In this document: one piece after another, positions 1 to 11,474 of the stretch
Numbering within the stretch: the stretch's first letter is position 1
Layout of the letters: each line of letters begins with the position of its first letter
Assembly (NCBI RefSeq): GCF_963678635.1
Contig: NC_087067.1
Location: forward strand, 40,446,379 to 40,510,378
Direction: 5' to 3'
Length of the DNA stretch: 64,000 nt
Source: Symsagittifera roscoffensis
Taxonomy: Eukaryota > Xenacoelomorpha > Acoela > Convolutidae
Notes under the pieces: model-generated
The model's input: only the letters and a program-made list of their open reading frames with translations
Database searches by the model: none
Told to the model about the DNA's origin: nothing
Position numbers and translations under genes: made by a program

Positions 1-600
1 ATCACGTTGCCTAAAATCAAATCAAACTAATTGAGTTTATTTTAACACCGGTCTTAATGTTTGCAGGTGTTAGTTTTCTCAATCTGGTCGGCTGGATTCA
101 CAAGCATCTGACTCTCTTAATTTTTCTTGGTGTTCCAAATTTCTTTTCCTCAATTTTTAAAAATCTGTATGAGCAAAATGACGTTGAACTAGTTTAGTAG
201 ATTCGGTTATCTTGATAACTTCTGACCTTCTGACTGATGTTAATCTTTATTATATTTTATATACTAACCTTTGACCTAACCAGCAAATTTAAGTCTATAC
301 TTTTTTCTCTCTCATTCTTGCTCTCATTTTCTTTCTCAATTCAAGAGTTTTTAAACTAGTTTTCCATCCTTGAGTTAAAATGTTTTGTCTTTCTTTCTTG
401 ATTAATTTTTGTTGCAGGAATAATTCATGCATCGTTTTAAAAAGCTTCAAGGATTTCTCGGTTTGAAGGTTTTTGCATCAATGGCTTAAATTTGGTGATT
501 TTTGGTTCATTGGTTGAAGTTCTACTGCCCCACATCTAGTAACCACCCTTTCTTTCGTGTGTTGATTCTCACGAAATTTTTTTGTTTTTGCTTTTTCACG
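1..600 (-). repeat. Dispersed repeat R, copy 1 (decayed ORF1-like)
   Basis: This stretch shares long runs with 6,968-7,230 and 10,640-10,980: the opening 'cacgttgcctaaaa', the 'tttctcaatctg' block and the 'tttctcggtttgaa' block. Read on the minus strand, the 10.6-kb copy encodes a short basic, coiled-coil-like peptide, and this copy holds the same peptide broken by stops. The family sits upstream, in minus-strand sense, of fossil LINE pieces, so it may be the 5' part (ORF1) of that LINE. The homology between copies is seen directly; the LINE assignment is inferred. Confidence 0.5.
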
Positions 601-2040
601 ACAAGTGAATAAATGGACTCAAATTGACGTCTATAATTAACATAGTTATATATATATATATATTTATCTAAAAGAAAACATAAAAATCAAATAAGCTTGT
701 AATTAAACTTCCTATTTTTTCTAAATTATTTTTTTCTAGCTCAATAAACTTTTCAACAACCGTCAAGCAAACTATAGAAATCGTGTATCCGAGAACTGCA
801 TAATCTACAAAAGCAGTCATCGTACCCAATGTATTCTATAGCAATTTGAGCTTTTGATAAGAAGTTGTGAAGTCTATTTTTGTAATATAAAGCAATCAAT
901 TGTCTGGAAAGCCCATTTTTGTTTTCATTGGATGGATAATCGTCTTCATTTAGATGATGTAGAAGTTGAGAATTGGAAGAATATAGTTTTTCCGCACTAT
1001 CTCTTCCAAAAAAAGCATTGATTTTGTTCATGTAGCTCAAACTTTGATAGCTTATCTTGCTGCGGGATCGGTGATTGGAATTAGCCGTCGGTGCGCTGTT
1101 GAGAATGTGTGGTCTCTGAAGCGTGTTTTCGTGTGTAGAGTGTTACAAAATCAATCTTTTATGCCCATGGCATGGCCTGTATGTGTTTTATATGATGTGA
1201 ATCGGTGTTACCGCATTTTAAAATCTTTTCTAAATAGCAGAAGCTGCTAACAAACTTAAGTTTGATGCCTTAATATCTTATTTTGTCTGTAGATTTTAGT
1301 CTACCATCTTTTCTGACTTTCACGACTCTCGTTTTGTTGATATACCAATATTTTCTTCAGTATCTAGTCTGTTTTTGCCGGCAATTGTGTGGTCATCAGC
1401 ATAAAAAAAAAACATTCTTATCCGCAGTGTCTAAAACGTATAGAAAAGTTAGCAATTAAAAGGATGAAATGGAGAGTTGACAAAGAACATCTTTATTGTA
1501 CTCTTTTCTTGTTTTGAGGAATATTTTCAAAAATAAAAGTAACAAGGACAATGTTCAATATATTGATGTCAAAACGATACTATAAACACCTTAGAAAAGG
1601 TTTAGTTACACCTATGCGAAAGAGTTTTGCCAGAAAAAAGATTCGGTCGACACTGACCGAATCCTTCTGATTTGATATGATGATTTTGTTTCTTTGCGCA
1701 CCAATTTGAAAGCCGATTTGCAAGAACAGACGAATAATTTTTGAAGGAACTACTTCCCAATTGAAGCACTTAATGTGAATCGGGATAGCTTTTGCACCTT
1801 TATTGGATACTTGTACCAGAAAGGAATTTTTTCAAGCGTCAGGTACACCAAAAGAATCGAAACCTTCATTGTAAAGAACAGGGAGAAAATAGAATAAATT
1901 GCATCTATAGTTGAATCTATAATATAGCATCTATACTAATACCGTCAGGTCGGGGGGCCTTCCTGTTTTCTGTCTAAAGACTTTTTCATTTACTTCCGGT
2001 AAATTAATTGGGCGATCCAACTCATCTAATTAACTCTCCT
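601..2040. other. No recognisable gene
   Basis: AT-rich sequence with a short TA-dinucleotide run near 648-664. The longest minus-strand frame (753-1040, 95 codons) has no motif I recognise. Given the LINE endonuclease remains just beyond it, this may be the decayed downstream part of the same LINE, but no reverse-transcriptase motif is visible. Confidence 0.4.
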
Positions 2041-2760
2041 CTAAGCCGTGAAAACTACGATGAAAACTAAGCGAACTGGTAATCTTGAAACAAAATCTAG
2101 CTGAAAGTAGGTATTTATCATGTTGTGTTTACTAGAGTTGTCATCAGGAATTAATATCTCAGACGATACCAATTGACGATTAGTGAAAAAGAGGTCGATA
2201 GCATTTGAACTATTAGGAGTAATAAATGTCCTCCTGTTTTTATTGTTCACGCTTTTTCATACCAACCATCTCTAGATGTTCAATACGGGTTGACCCGCGG
2301 GTTAAATAATTGTCTTCTCGCGAGGATTTAAGTCACCACCCAGTAAAATTGTTTTTTTTCTTGATACACAAAGATGATCGGAAACAGCTGAATTAAAATA
2401 TCATCGGCAGCGTATCTCGGTGGAAAATACGCAATGATGAGAACTGAATCGTTGAGATCAATGGCAAGATCAGATGTCATTTGTGCTTACACTTTCTGAT
2501 TCACGTTTGTGTTTTTTTTTTCACAGCTATACCAAGTCCTTCTGAAGGTCTAATGAGAACTCATTTCATGACTACGCTGTTATAGCAATAGTCAGATTGA
2601 AGATTCAGTTCGCTGATACATAAAGCCACTTCCAGTGGGAAAATGTCAAATTTCTTTATCTTATCGGAAAACAGTGAGAAGTTTTGAACTCACAGTTTTT
2701 TCTTATAAATTATGCTTCTTTGAATATGCCGTTTTTAATTTCATGTGCTCAAGTTTAACA
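2041..2760 (-). pseudogene. Fossil LINE endonuclease (APE type)
   Basis: On the minus strand, short frames hold remnants of an apurinic-like LINE endonuclease in the expected order. These are a VLIIAYFPP strand, a GGDLNPR motif (the family's GDFN box), then SSNAIDLFFTN and SKHNMI, where active enzymes have SDH. The frames are joined only through stops and frameshifts, and the catalytic SDH reads SKH, so it is dead. The upstream part overlaps a lysine-rich stretch (about 2.9-3.3 kb) that could be a decayed ORF1. It may be the same family as the fossil RT at 9.0-9.7 kb, but the two pieces do not overlap, so this cannot be tested here. Confidence 0.65.
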
Positions 2761-5700
2761 ATAAATAATGTTTTCCCTGGGGAGGATTTTTGCCTATTCT
2801 TTTAATTTTCATGGGCTCTGCGATCTTGTGTAAGATTTAAAGAAATTAACTTAGCTTCTTCACTATTTTCACTGCCCTCTTCGACATCACTGAATACAAT
2901 GTTTATTTCTAGCTCGCTTTGTCTTTCTTTTCTATTTCAAGGCCTTTTTAGTATTTGGGCGTATGAGAAATGGTTCGATTCTGTTGTTTTTGTTTCTTTT
3001 GTTCCAATTTTTTCTTCTGAGTTTTTTCCCTTTTCGAAACTTTGCTCCACTTCCTTTTTTCTTCATTCCGTTGTCTGTTCTAATGGTAATTCAATTTTTT
3101 CACTTTTCTGTAAATGTAGTGGACTCGCTAACCCCTCTAGCACGTTGAGCGCAAGCTTGATTTGTTACCCCAGAAGTGCGGCGGCCGATGCGAACGATCG
3201 CATAACTGGTAAAAGTAAAGGTTTGAATAATGATGGATATAGTTTCCTATTTCGAACCAAAGATCTATTGAAACTTAGAGTGCCAATTGCTCTAGCGCTA
3301 AAAAATTACTAAAAAAAGCTATGCAAGAGCTTGATCAAAATAATCTAAGTAATCAGGTAGCTTCTTAAGCAGAACAACTAGCAGGCAAAACACGTTGCGA
3401 ACGTTGACTGTGTTTTTTGTCTAGATCTCTGTAATAACCGCGTCGTACTAAAGTGGCAATAGAGATGAAATCAGTACAACGGGACACTATAACGGACAAG
3501 GCATAACAAACCGAGATTGTTTATGATTTAAATTTTGTGATTGAATTCAAAAAAAATCTGAGAAACAGCAAAAATTTCATTGTAATTTTTTAAAATCCTT
3601 CCATACACGAATAAAATTACACGGCCAAGAAGTGGGAAGTAAGAAAAATCGCGCCCATATTAAAGCAAAAAACAAAGCAGAGAAAAATAAAATGATTTCC
3701 TAGTTACTGAATTCCCCAATGCCAGCCCAAAAGTAAAAACTTTGATTCTTTCTACCACTGAGAGCGAAGCAGCAAAATCGGGAAGGATAAAATCCGATTA
3801 ACCCAGTTGTCCAAATTACCAAGAAACTCTAATAATCACTAACAAAATCAAAATCTGATGAAGCTAGTACTGTAAAGGATGAAAAAAAGGCATCATCAAA
3901 ATGACGGCAGGTAATCAACGGAAATAAAATACAACGATTCGATGAACTTTTGATGTTTGAGACCTTGATGATGCCAATGATGATCATAATGTTTTTTCTA
4001 GGTAAACCGTCTGGTTTAACTGACCGTTAAAATTTTATAGCACATAATTTTGAAAACAAAGTTAAGATATAAATAGTATCATTGAGTAAACATAGCAATT
4101 GCACTCAAACAAAAAGAAAACCTGAAGCGCTCAAAAGCGGGGACTTACTGTTTAAACCGGCAGCATCAGAATAAGGCTTAAATATTGCACTAACTGGCGA
4201 CGTATTCTACCACGGGGCTTGAGAAAAGCAGCTGATGAGACGATGCAATATACCTGCATGAAGATTCCGAATTTGTTCCTACTTTCTATCCTATCAGTCA
4301 ATCAGACTGTGAGAATCAATTGGAAAAAAAGGTGAAAAAACCTGAAGAATAAGAATAATTTTAATTTGGAACTTGTTTTAGTAAAGTAAATGCAGCATAT
4401 TTGAAGAACCGGAGATCCAGTAATTTCGACAGCAAATTTTTCAAACACAAGTTTTGCTTTGCTCTCGTCAAGAAGAATAGTAATTACCTATCAGGGCAAA
4501 TTGAAAAGTCTGGAAAAAAGAGGTTTTTGCCGACTTTTGCCGTGGAAGCTTTAAGGGATCAAACTATTTTGCAGGTTCCATTTATAAAGAAAAACCATCG
4601 CGCGGTGTTTTTCACAAAAAATAAAAACACGTTTGGTTTTTCAGCAAACTTGTTGGATTAAAAGCAAACTTGTGTAACAGAAAGTGATTTAGATACGTTC
4701 TTCTTATGGGAATTTTTAATAAATGAAAACACAATAATTTGTATTCTGGAAAAGCATGAATGTGATATAGAAATTACTAGGAAGCATTCAGCAAAAAAAA
4801 AGCAGAAAGGGGAAAACTTAAAGATAGAAAAAAATCGCCTCTTTTCACCGATAAGTTTTCAAGAGATAGCCAATTATCACAACTGATGACATCAATCTCC
4901 ACAACTTGGGTCTTTTCATGGATAAAAATTCAAGAGATACCCAGTTATCCAAACTTATGAAACATGGAAGTAAGGCAATATCAGGAAAAGAGGTTTTCCT
5001 GGGACAGAACGGGGAATACGTTCATGATTAGTTAGTTCATTTCGGTTTTAAATTTTCAGCACTCTCACTAAGCTAACAATATATCTTCTATGTAATGTTT
5101 TAGGACTAGTTTTGCGTATCTTTATCTTTGCAGCTATGACAAAGGACGGAACAAACAGTGGAACGATATTCCAGCCGTTACACACATTGGGGTATACAGT
5201 TAGTAGAGGCGTTTGAGTAGAAATACCAAACTAGAAATTAGCACGTAAAAAAATATTGTTTGGTAAAGGAAACAAGCAAACTTGCATTGCATGCGACATC
5301 GAAACGATGCAAGTAAAAACTAGAAGGTAAGCCACGTAATCTTGGAATTCTTGCACAATTCGTTAAGATCTGCTTGAGTGTAATTAGGGCATGAGAAAAA
5401 AATTAAAAACAAAGAACTGTTTGTGGAATTGAAAAAATTGATAAACACAATTCATACTGTGGTATTATGATGAAAATAAGTTTGATTTTAGGAAACCGAC
5501 AAAATTTTTTAGTCGGGGAGTTCGTGTTTTTGTTGCCGAAACTATTTGAAGTCAAACCTATGAGAATACCAAATGTGTATAAGGTAGTTGATGCTACCAC
5601 CATTACCGCACTGTGGTTCTATTGGAACATGTGCAGCCATCATATGTGGTCAGTCAGCCATCAATATCTTTCGATAAGTTTCAAAATCTCCATGATCAAA

Positions 5701-6967
5701 TTAAGAATAACTAGAAAAACCTCGATAACAGCGAAAATCTGGAAGTAACGAGCGAGCAACTCGGGAACAATTAAAAAGCTCTACGGATGAGATCGGTAAG
5801 TTGAACAAGAAACTCCAACAGATGAACTCCAACAAAAAAACTCCAATAGGTGAAATGCCTAAAGGTTTACAAAAGTAAAACAAAAATCTCAAAATGGAGA
5901 GGGACTCCTTTCTGATGGAGGATTAGAAAAACTCTGAGAATCTGAGGGAGCTGAAAAAACTGAACGAAAAATTCAAAGGCGAATGGTTAGCAAGGAGTTT
6001 GTTCTGGAAGCGGTTGCAATTGTATAAGGCTGAGAACCCATTCTCGGTGCCTTCAACTTTGTACAACAAATTTGTGTTACCTGAATTGGCGCCAGCGACA
6101 ACGGTAGTAGCCATTTAAGGCGACTTTCTTTAGTTTGCCATCGAGATGAAGGAAGAAAAGTGTATATTTTTAAAAGACTGGCGGAGGAAGACAACATACT
6201 TGGACAAAAAGTCTTGGAGGCTGGCAATTCTTTTTTGGTCACCAGATGGATAATTGAAACTCCTTAACTTTGTATTTTTTTGATATATAAAACTTTACAC
6301 AAGGTGCAAATAACAGATGGTTGCCAATTTTTGCTTTTACCAATGAACCATACTATAAACTTAATTGCAGCTCAATCGTGAGGGGAATTACTCCTTTTTC
6401 AATAAGCGCAATAGTGTAATGTTTTTAGGGATAAGTCAAGGGTAAAATTTGAACTTATTTGTTCGAAAATTTATGATGTCTGTGTTGTGAAATTTTTTTT
6501 AAACAATAATGACACATGGAAGAACTTCGTTATATACAACTGTCGAGGTTAAATGACAAGAAAAAACAAACAAAGCTCAGAAGATCCATAATTTTGCTCA
6601 GCTATTTTGAACAATTATAAAGAGCAAAACAAGAATTCCCGGGACAATCAGTAAAGTTTTGAGTCTCCCGAAAGCAGTTCGCAAATACTCAATAAAAGCC
6701 GTATGTAATTCTAAAAATTTTTTAGTTCAATTCTTTTTTTTGGTAGAAATTATGTAAACTACAGTGACTATTTTAAGGTGTACGATGCAGAGACGCAATT
6801 TAAACATTTTGAAAAATGAGTTTTTATTTCCTATTTAACCGTTGCACGGACACTCGCTGTGATACCCACTTCCTACTATATTTGCTAAAATAATGATAAT
6901 CAACTAAATCAGTTTTTTATTTGTGGAGCCAAGTGAACGAAAGCTCAGCCTAGTATATAAGCTAGCT
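2761..6967. other. Long stretch without a recognisable gene
   Basis: AT-rich sequence without a supported gene. Short open frames exist on both strands (for example 4401-4661 plus, 86 codons, basic; 5973-6242 minus) but none shows a known domain, good splice context or homology inside the window. It lies between LINE fossils and is probably decayed mobile DNA. Confidence 0.4.
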
Positions 6968-7230
6968 AGACACGTTGCCTAAAACTAAATCGATCTTCTA
7001 ACTTTTTTTTCAACACCGACTTAGTGTTTACCTCGACTTGGTGATCGTTTTCTCAATCTGAGTGGCTGGATACACAGCCATCTCTCTTTACTTTTTCTGT
7101 GCTCCATATTACTTTTTCTCAATTCCCATGGTTTTTTGACTGGTTGAAACGATGAGTAACTGGTGTAGTTACTTCGGTTTCTATGATAGTTACTGTTCTT
7201 CTGACTTGTCATAATCATGAATCTTTTTTT
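6968..7230 (-). repeat. Dispersed repeat R, copy 2
   Basis: Shares 'cacgttgcctaaaa', 'ttctcaatctg' and the following block with bases 1-170 of the window. A 65-codon basic minus-strand frame (7,021-7,218) runs through it and is probably the residue of an ORF1-like peptide. Confidence 0.5.
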
Positions 7231-8999
7231 CTCTCGTAAGTCAGGAATTCATTCATCACATATTCCTAACACATATTCCATACAGCCAAAATCCTAGCAG
7301 TTTTATAAAACGTGGATAGAATTAAGGAGATTCAGATGTTTGGGAAACCGTAGTTGAAAATTACCCAAAAAAACTGACCTGAGTTGAGGCTAAGGATGTA
7401 TCATATAATTAAATAAAGCAGCGCTTTTGTTCCCTTGGCTCTATAAGTTTTTTTTCAAAAACAATTTTTCCAATAATAGTGCCGTATACACAGGCAGCGT
7501 TCGCAACCTGCATTGCGAGGGAGTTTCTCTGCTTAAGAAAACTACTTGCTCTGGATTCCTCGGTACACGAGGTCAAGTTCTTACAAAATTTGTTCAGAAA
7601 AATTTCAGTGCTAGGTCCGGTGGCACACTGAGCTTTAAAAGCTGTTGGTTGAAAATTATATGCATCAATAATTAAATCATCTCTAAAATTATCTGATTTT
7701 TGATCTTCCGCCTTGGTTGCGGCCGTTGCGGGGTTACAAATCGAGCTTGCGCTTTGTCTACTTTCCGTTACAGCCACAGGAGCTGCTACCAACAGCCCAT
7801 GGCACTAGCTTCAAACCTTCTGGTTGCTTTTGAGCTGTCCTGTGTAGGTGCCGTGGCTCCAAGACAAAAGAAATATGAGTGGAGGCGAGACTTTGCTTTA
7901 TGGGACTATATCGACCAATCTCCAGCTACATATTTTCCGCAAACGCATCCAAGTTTTTTTTACAAATTTCTGAAGCTTGGTGGAATTCAATTGCAAATTT
8001 AAGCTACTGATTTAAAAACTCCAATCTTAGATTTTTAAATGATATAAAATTCAACCATTGTGATCCAATCCTGGTACTCATTGAACATTTTACATTAGTA
8101 GAATCCAGTTTCATATACTATTAAAACTTTCATGATTTAAAATGAGCTCCATCCAGTTTTTTGAGTATCGTTTTCCGGAGCTACTAAAAATTTTGCTGAA
8201 GTAAAACTGAATTCTAATGCATCATTATATGTGCCATCCTCGTGCTCCAAACTAAAAAGTTCATTTAAGGTAGCTTTCGTGAATAGGCAAACAAAGCGGG
8301 TACTGATGAGGCAAAAAAGCGGGTAAAGCTAGTAGGCGAGCGGAACATACAGCCAAGACACCTTTGGCTGCCGGAAAACTGCTTGCAAAAATTGGCTATT
8401 AATCAATTTCATGTTTGTTAACTTAGATACATAATTTCTGAAAAAAATTGATCATGTTTTTCCAAAAAATGGCTTTGCAAAAAACAATGACGTGTATGCA
8501 AAAATTTTAGGAATATCGGCATGCTGACGCAATGTTTTGGGAAGTAAAAACCGTAATGTGCGTCCAGCTCATCAAGAACCTCCGCAATCCTTTCTAGATT
8601 AGCTAGTTTTTCATTTAGCATTTCTTTGTGGCAAGATTTGCGATAGCGGTGCCCATGATTACAAGTTCATACTTATATTTGATTTTTGTTTTTGGACATA
8701 CTTTTCGAAATTGACCTATAATTGTGTTCTGGCCTAGTTTTAGCCATAGTTTTTTTCCGACGTCAGTTTGTTTATAAGGTCTTGGAGCACTATATTATAG
8801 TCGTGTCGGCTAGGTGTCTATCATCTAATTACTAAATGTTTTCTTCTTTTGATTCAAGCTTTTTTAGTAGCATCTGTTCCGTTTCAGTTACCTATGTCGG
8901 AGTCATCTAACAAAATGATGGAATTCTCGTAAAAAGGTTACTCCGTTTACTGTAGGCGCAATGAGGATATTTAGAGAGCACCGAGTGATTCGAAAAAAC
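7231..8999. other. Unassigned region; one 127-codon minus-strand ORF
   Basis: The longest frame is minus-strand 7,409-7,792 (127 codons). It has an Ala/Ser-rich start and no recognised motif. A 67-codon minus frame at 8,418-8,621 lies where the downstream part of the LINE reverse transcriptase at 9.0-9.7 kb would be expected. I see no palm-domain YADD box, so I do not call it a gene. Confidence 0.35.
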
Positions 9000-9660
9000 G
9001 TGATTGAGCATGGTTTCTCAATTAAGCGATTTCAATGCCTTGCTAAAATCTAAGTTATTCAAAAATGAGCATTTAGTGTTGTCAACAAGTTCTATCAAAT
9101 TTCTAAAGGTGTGTGCAGCAATTTCAGCTCATCGTTTAGTACTGCATAAAGTTTTGTCACTCTGCGACAGCCTCGCTTCCTGCGCATTTAGACACGATGT
9201 GACTGAAAGTTTTGCCGACGGCAATTGATCGCAAACCTCCATCTTTTTAAGAGGGCAAAAATTTCTGCTCCAAAAAGGAACGTATTAATTGTTTGTGTAA
9301 TTTATCTTCATCTATAGGGTTTAGGAGCTTATTAAGCGATTTCCTGAAATTGAGCGCCGCAATGCCGTTTGATTTAATATTCAGTTCTTGAAAAACTTGT
9401 GGATTAATCATGTCCGGACCGTCTCCCGAACCATTTGAAGTAGTCGTAATTGCTTTGAACATCTCGAACTCAGTAACCAAAATAATTTCGACGCTTTCCG
9501 GGTTTGGGGAATGTATATCAACTTTTTTGGGGTGTTCAGATACCCATTTTTCATAGTTAGGACTCGGAAAAAGTGCGATTTTATCATCTGAAGCTGCCAG
9601 CCTTACTACTCCCTTTAAATTTCCCTGGTCGATCTTGCTGCTGATTATTTTATTTTCTGT
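9000..9660 (-). pseudogene. Fossil LINE reverse transcriptase (N-terminal half)
   Basis: The minus strand reads through a typical LINE RT entry region. A KIDQGNLKGVVRLAASDDK stretch (about 9.59-9.64 kb) matches the conserved pre-finger motif of many invertebrate LINEs. It is followed by HPKKVDIHSPNP, a GSGDGPDMI motif (the usual SPGPDGI box) and, after a stop, NNLDFSKALKSLN, the family's LDFSKAFDxVN box with F and D changed. The motif order is right for an RT on the minus strand. Stops, substitutions and the missing YADD box mark it as inactive. It is a different LINE family from LINE-A and LINE-B. Confidence 0.7.
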
Positions 9661-10639
9661 TCCAGATCTGTCTGTAGCGGGCTTGAGCCTTGAGGAATGC
9701 GTTTAGGCAGTGAAACAAAAAAATTGCTTCTTACTTTTTTTTATCATTAAAGGGTTCATGTCTGTCGTTTGTTTACGACCACTACTTTTGGTTTGTTCTC
9801 GGAAAGACAAGAAATACTTTAAGAAAACAGGACATTTAGTAAAGATTGCTACATTGCTGAATAAATCATTCATTTGTATCATCCGAAAGAATTTCTGCCA
9901 AGGGAACACGCGAGTCCTAACGTACTCTCTTCAGCACTCGAACATTAGAAGTGGCTGTTTTCGCATAAACAACTAGCACTAACTCATAACCATATGAAGC
10001 ATTTTTGATAGATTTCACAATAACAAACGTAGGATATCGAAACCATTGGATCATCTTAGAATCGCTCAGAGTTCTATTCACACAATTGATTTGTACCAAA
10101 TAGAACGACAACCACATCTAAGCTAATTGAAAAGCCCTGAAGGTCTTAAGCCTTTTTGCTTGTACGCTCCTTATTGCTTTTCTTCATCTTGACGGCGCGG
10201 TTTTCATGGGTTTTTGATTGAAAACAAAGATTGAAAACGGAGTTTAACTGGACACAAGAAACTTAACAATACCATAACAACAGTTAGAATTTTATAGATG
10301 AAGAAAAAGATTATTACAAATTTAATTGAAAAAAAAACTCCGTGAAAAAACCTCACAAGGTCCACCGGCGTATCTCCAGGCTCCCCACGCCAGGATTTCT
10401 TTCCCCCAGATCAGAGAGCAATTGACAGACCTGTCTCTAAAATCTTTCAAAGGGCGCTCGACAAACAGTCTCAGACATATCATATCCTTTTATTAAGTTT
10501 ATCACAAAGCTTAGGCTATAATTTCAAATAAACTAAACTCGATACGGGTTCTATTTTCCGATAGGAGCTCGTAACTAGACACTAGAAAAAAACAATAATT
10601 TAAGTATTATGAATAACGCATTCGTCGAATCAGTGTTTT
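9661..10639. other. Probable decayed LINE sequence upstream of the fossil RT
   Basis: Two adjacent minus-strand frames (9,703-9,909 and 9,917-10,117) lie directly upstream of the RT fossil and could be the linker between endonuclease and RT. I see no catalytic motifs, and nothing else is recognisable. Confidence 0.3.
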
Positions 10640-10980
10640 CTCTTAATCATTTAACTAACCAGGAAACCTAGGTTTTTGTTTTTCTTTCCCTTATTCTTGT
10701 TCTCATTTCCCCTCTCATGTTCAAATTTTCATGAACAGCTTTTCGTTGTTGAGCCAAATCGGTTTCTTTCTTGACTAAATATTGCAGCAGAATTAATTCA
10801 TGCTTTGTTCGAATAGCTTGAACGATTTCTCGGTTTGAATGGTTTTCCATCATTTCTTGTGATTTGTTGGTTTTGGGTCAATGAACGAAGTTTCAGTATT
10901 TCAAACCGCGAATCCATTCAGTTTTTGGCTCTCAAAAAATTTTGTTCTTTTTCATAAAAAAAATTAGGCTTTTCCAAGTT
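10640..10980 (-). repeat. Dispersed repeat R, copy 3, with a 61-codon ORF
   Basis: This is the best-preserved copy of the repeat also seen at 1-600 and 6,968-7,230. The minus-strand frame 10,668-10,853 encodes 61 residues rich in Glu, Arg and Lys (SNREIVQAIRTKHELILLQY near the start), a likely coiled coil with a very basic tail. The matching SNREI codons are visible in copy 1. The function is unknown; an ORF1-type nucleic-acid-binding peptide of a LINE is the simplest guess. Confidence 0.5.
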
Positions 10981-11089
10981 TAGGTTTTTTTTTCACAGAT
11001 TTGAGGGGAAAAAATGAGCAAAAGTGGTTTTATGTAACGGGCAAAATTTGGCACTTTCATATCAGTACTCGAACCGAGAAGAATTGTGT

Positions 11090-11474
11090 CTATTTTTTTT
11101 AATTGTAAATTGAAATTACTTAGTTTATGGTTTCTTTTGTCTATTAAGTTTTTTTAGTTGAGAGTTTCATAATCAATATGTCCATCAAACAAAGAAACAG
11201 CTTGAAAATTGTTAAGAGCCTGTCTAGGTAGTTTCTGAACTGTTTCTGTACGTTTTTTATTCAAACGGATACTGGGTGTCCTGGTCGGCAAATAGTTTTT
11301 TGTTCTTTCTGTGACTTGTTCCTAAAAATACTTCTGGTACTCTTGAAATATCTACTTTCTACTTCTTAGCAGTTTTCGTTCAAATGATATTATTTTTACC
11401 GGATACCGGGTATCCTGGTTTGTTGCTGAGTTCTAACATATCCTTGGTAGTTTTTATCAGAAGGAGCAATTTTT
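11090..11474. repeat. ~450-bp monomer, single partial copy
   Basis: This is a truncated copy of the monomer found in pairs at 21.8-22.7, 48.34-49.25 and 51.53-52.44 kb. It keeps the diagnostic 'ggatactgggtgtcctgg' and 'ggataccgggtatcctgg' motifs and ends in the same 'tttttatcagaagga' tail. It abuts the 3' end of LINE-A, just as the pair at 48.3-49.2 kb abuts the poly-T end of LINE-B. Confidence 0.75.

Noticed and set aside
2899-3312. 137-codon plus-strand frame with a hydrophobic start
   Set aside because: The opposite strand reads as a Lys/Glu-rich piece next to the LINE endonuclease, so the Phe/Ser-rich frame is most likely its complement.
4232-4239. CTGATGAG cores at 4,232 and 8,303, possible hammerhead ribozymes
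   Set aside because: Neither is followed by a proper stem II and GAAA core; at 4.2 kb the base after GAA is G.
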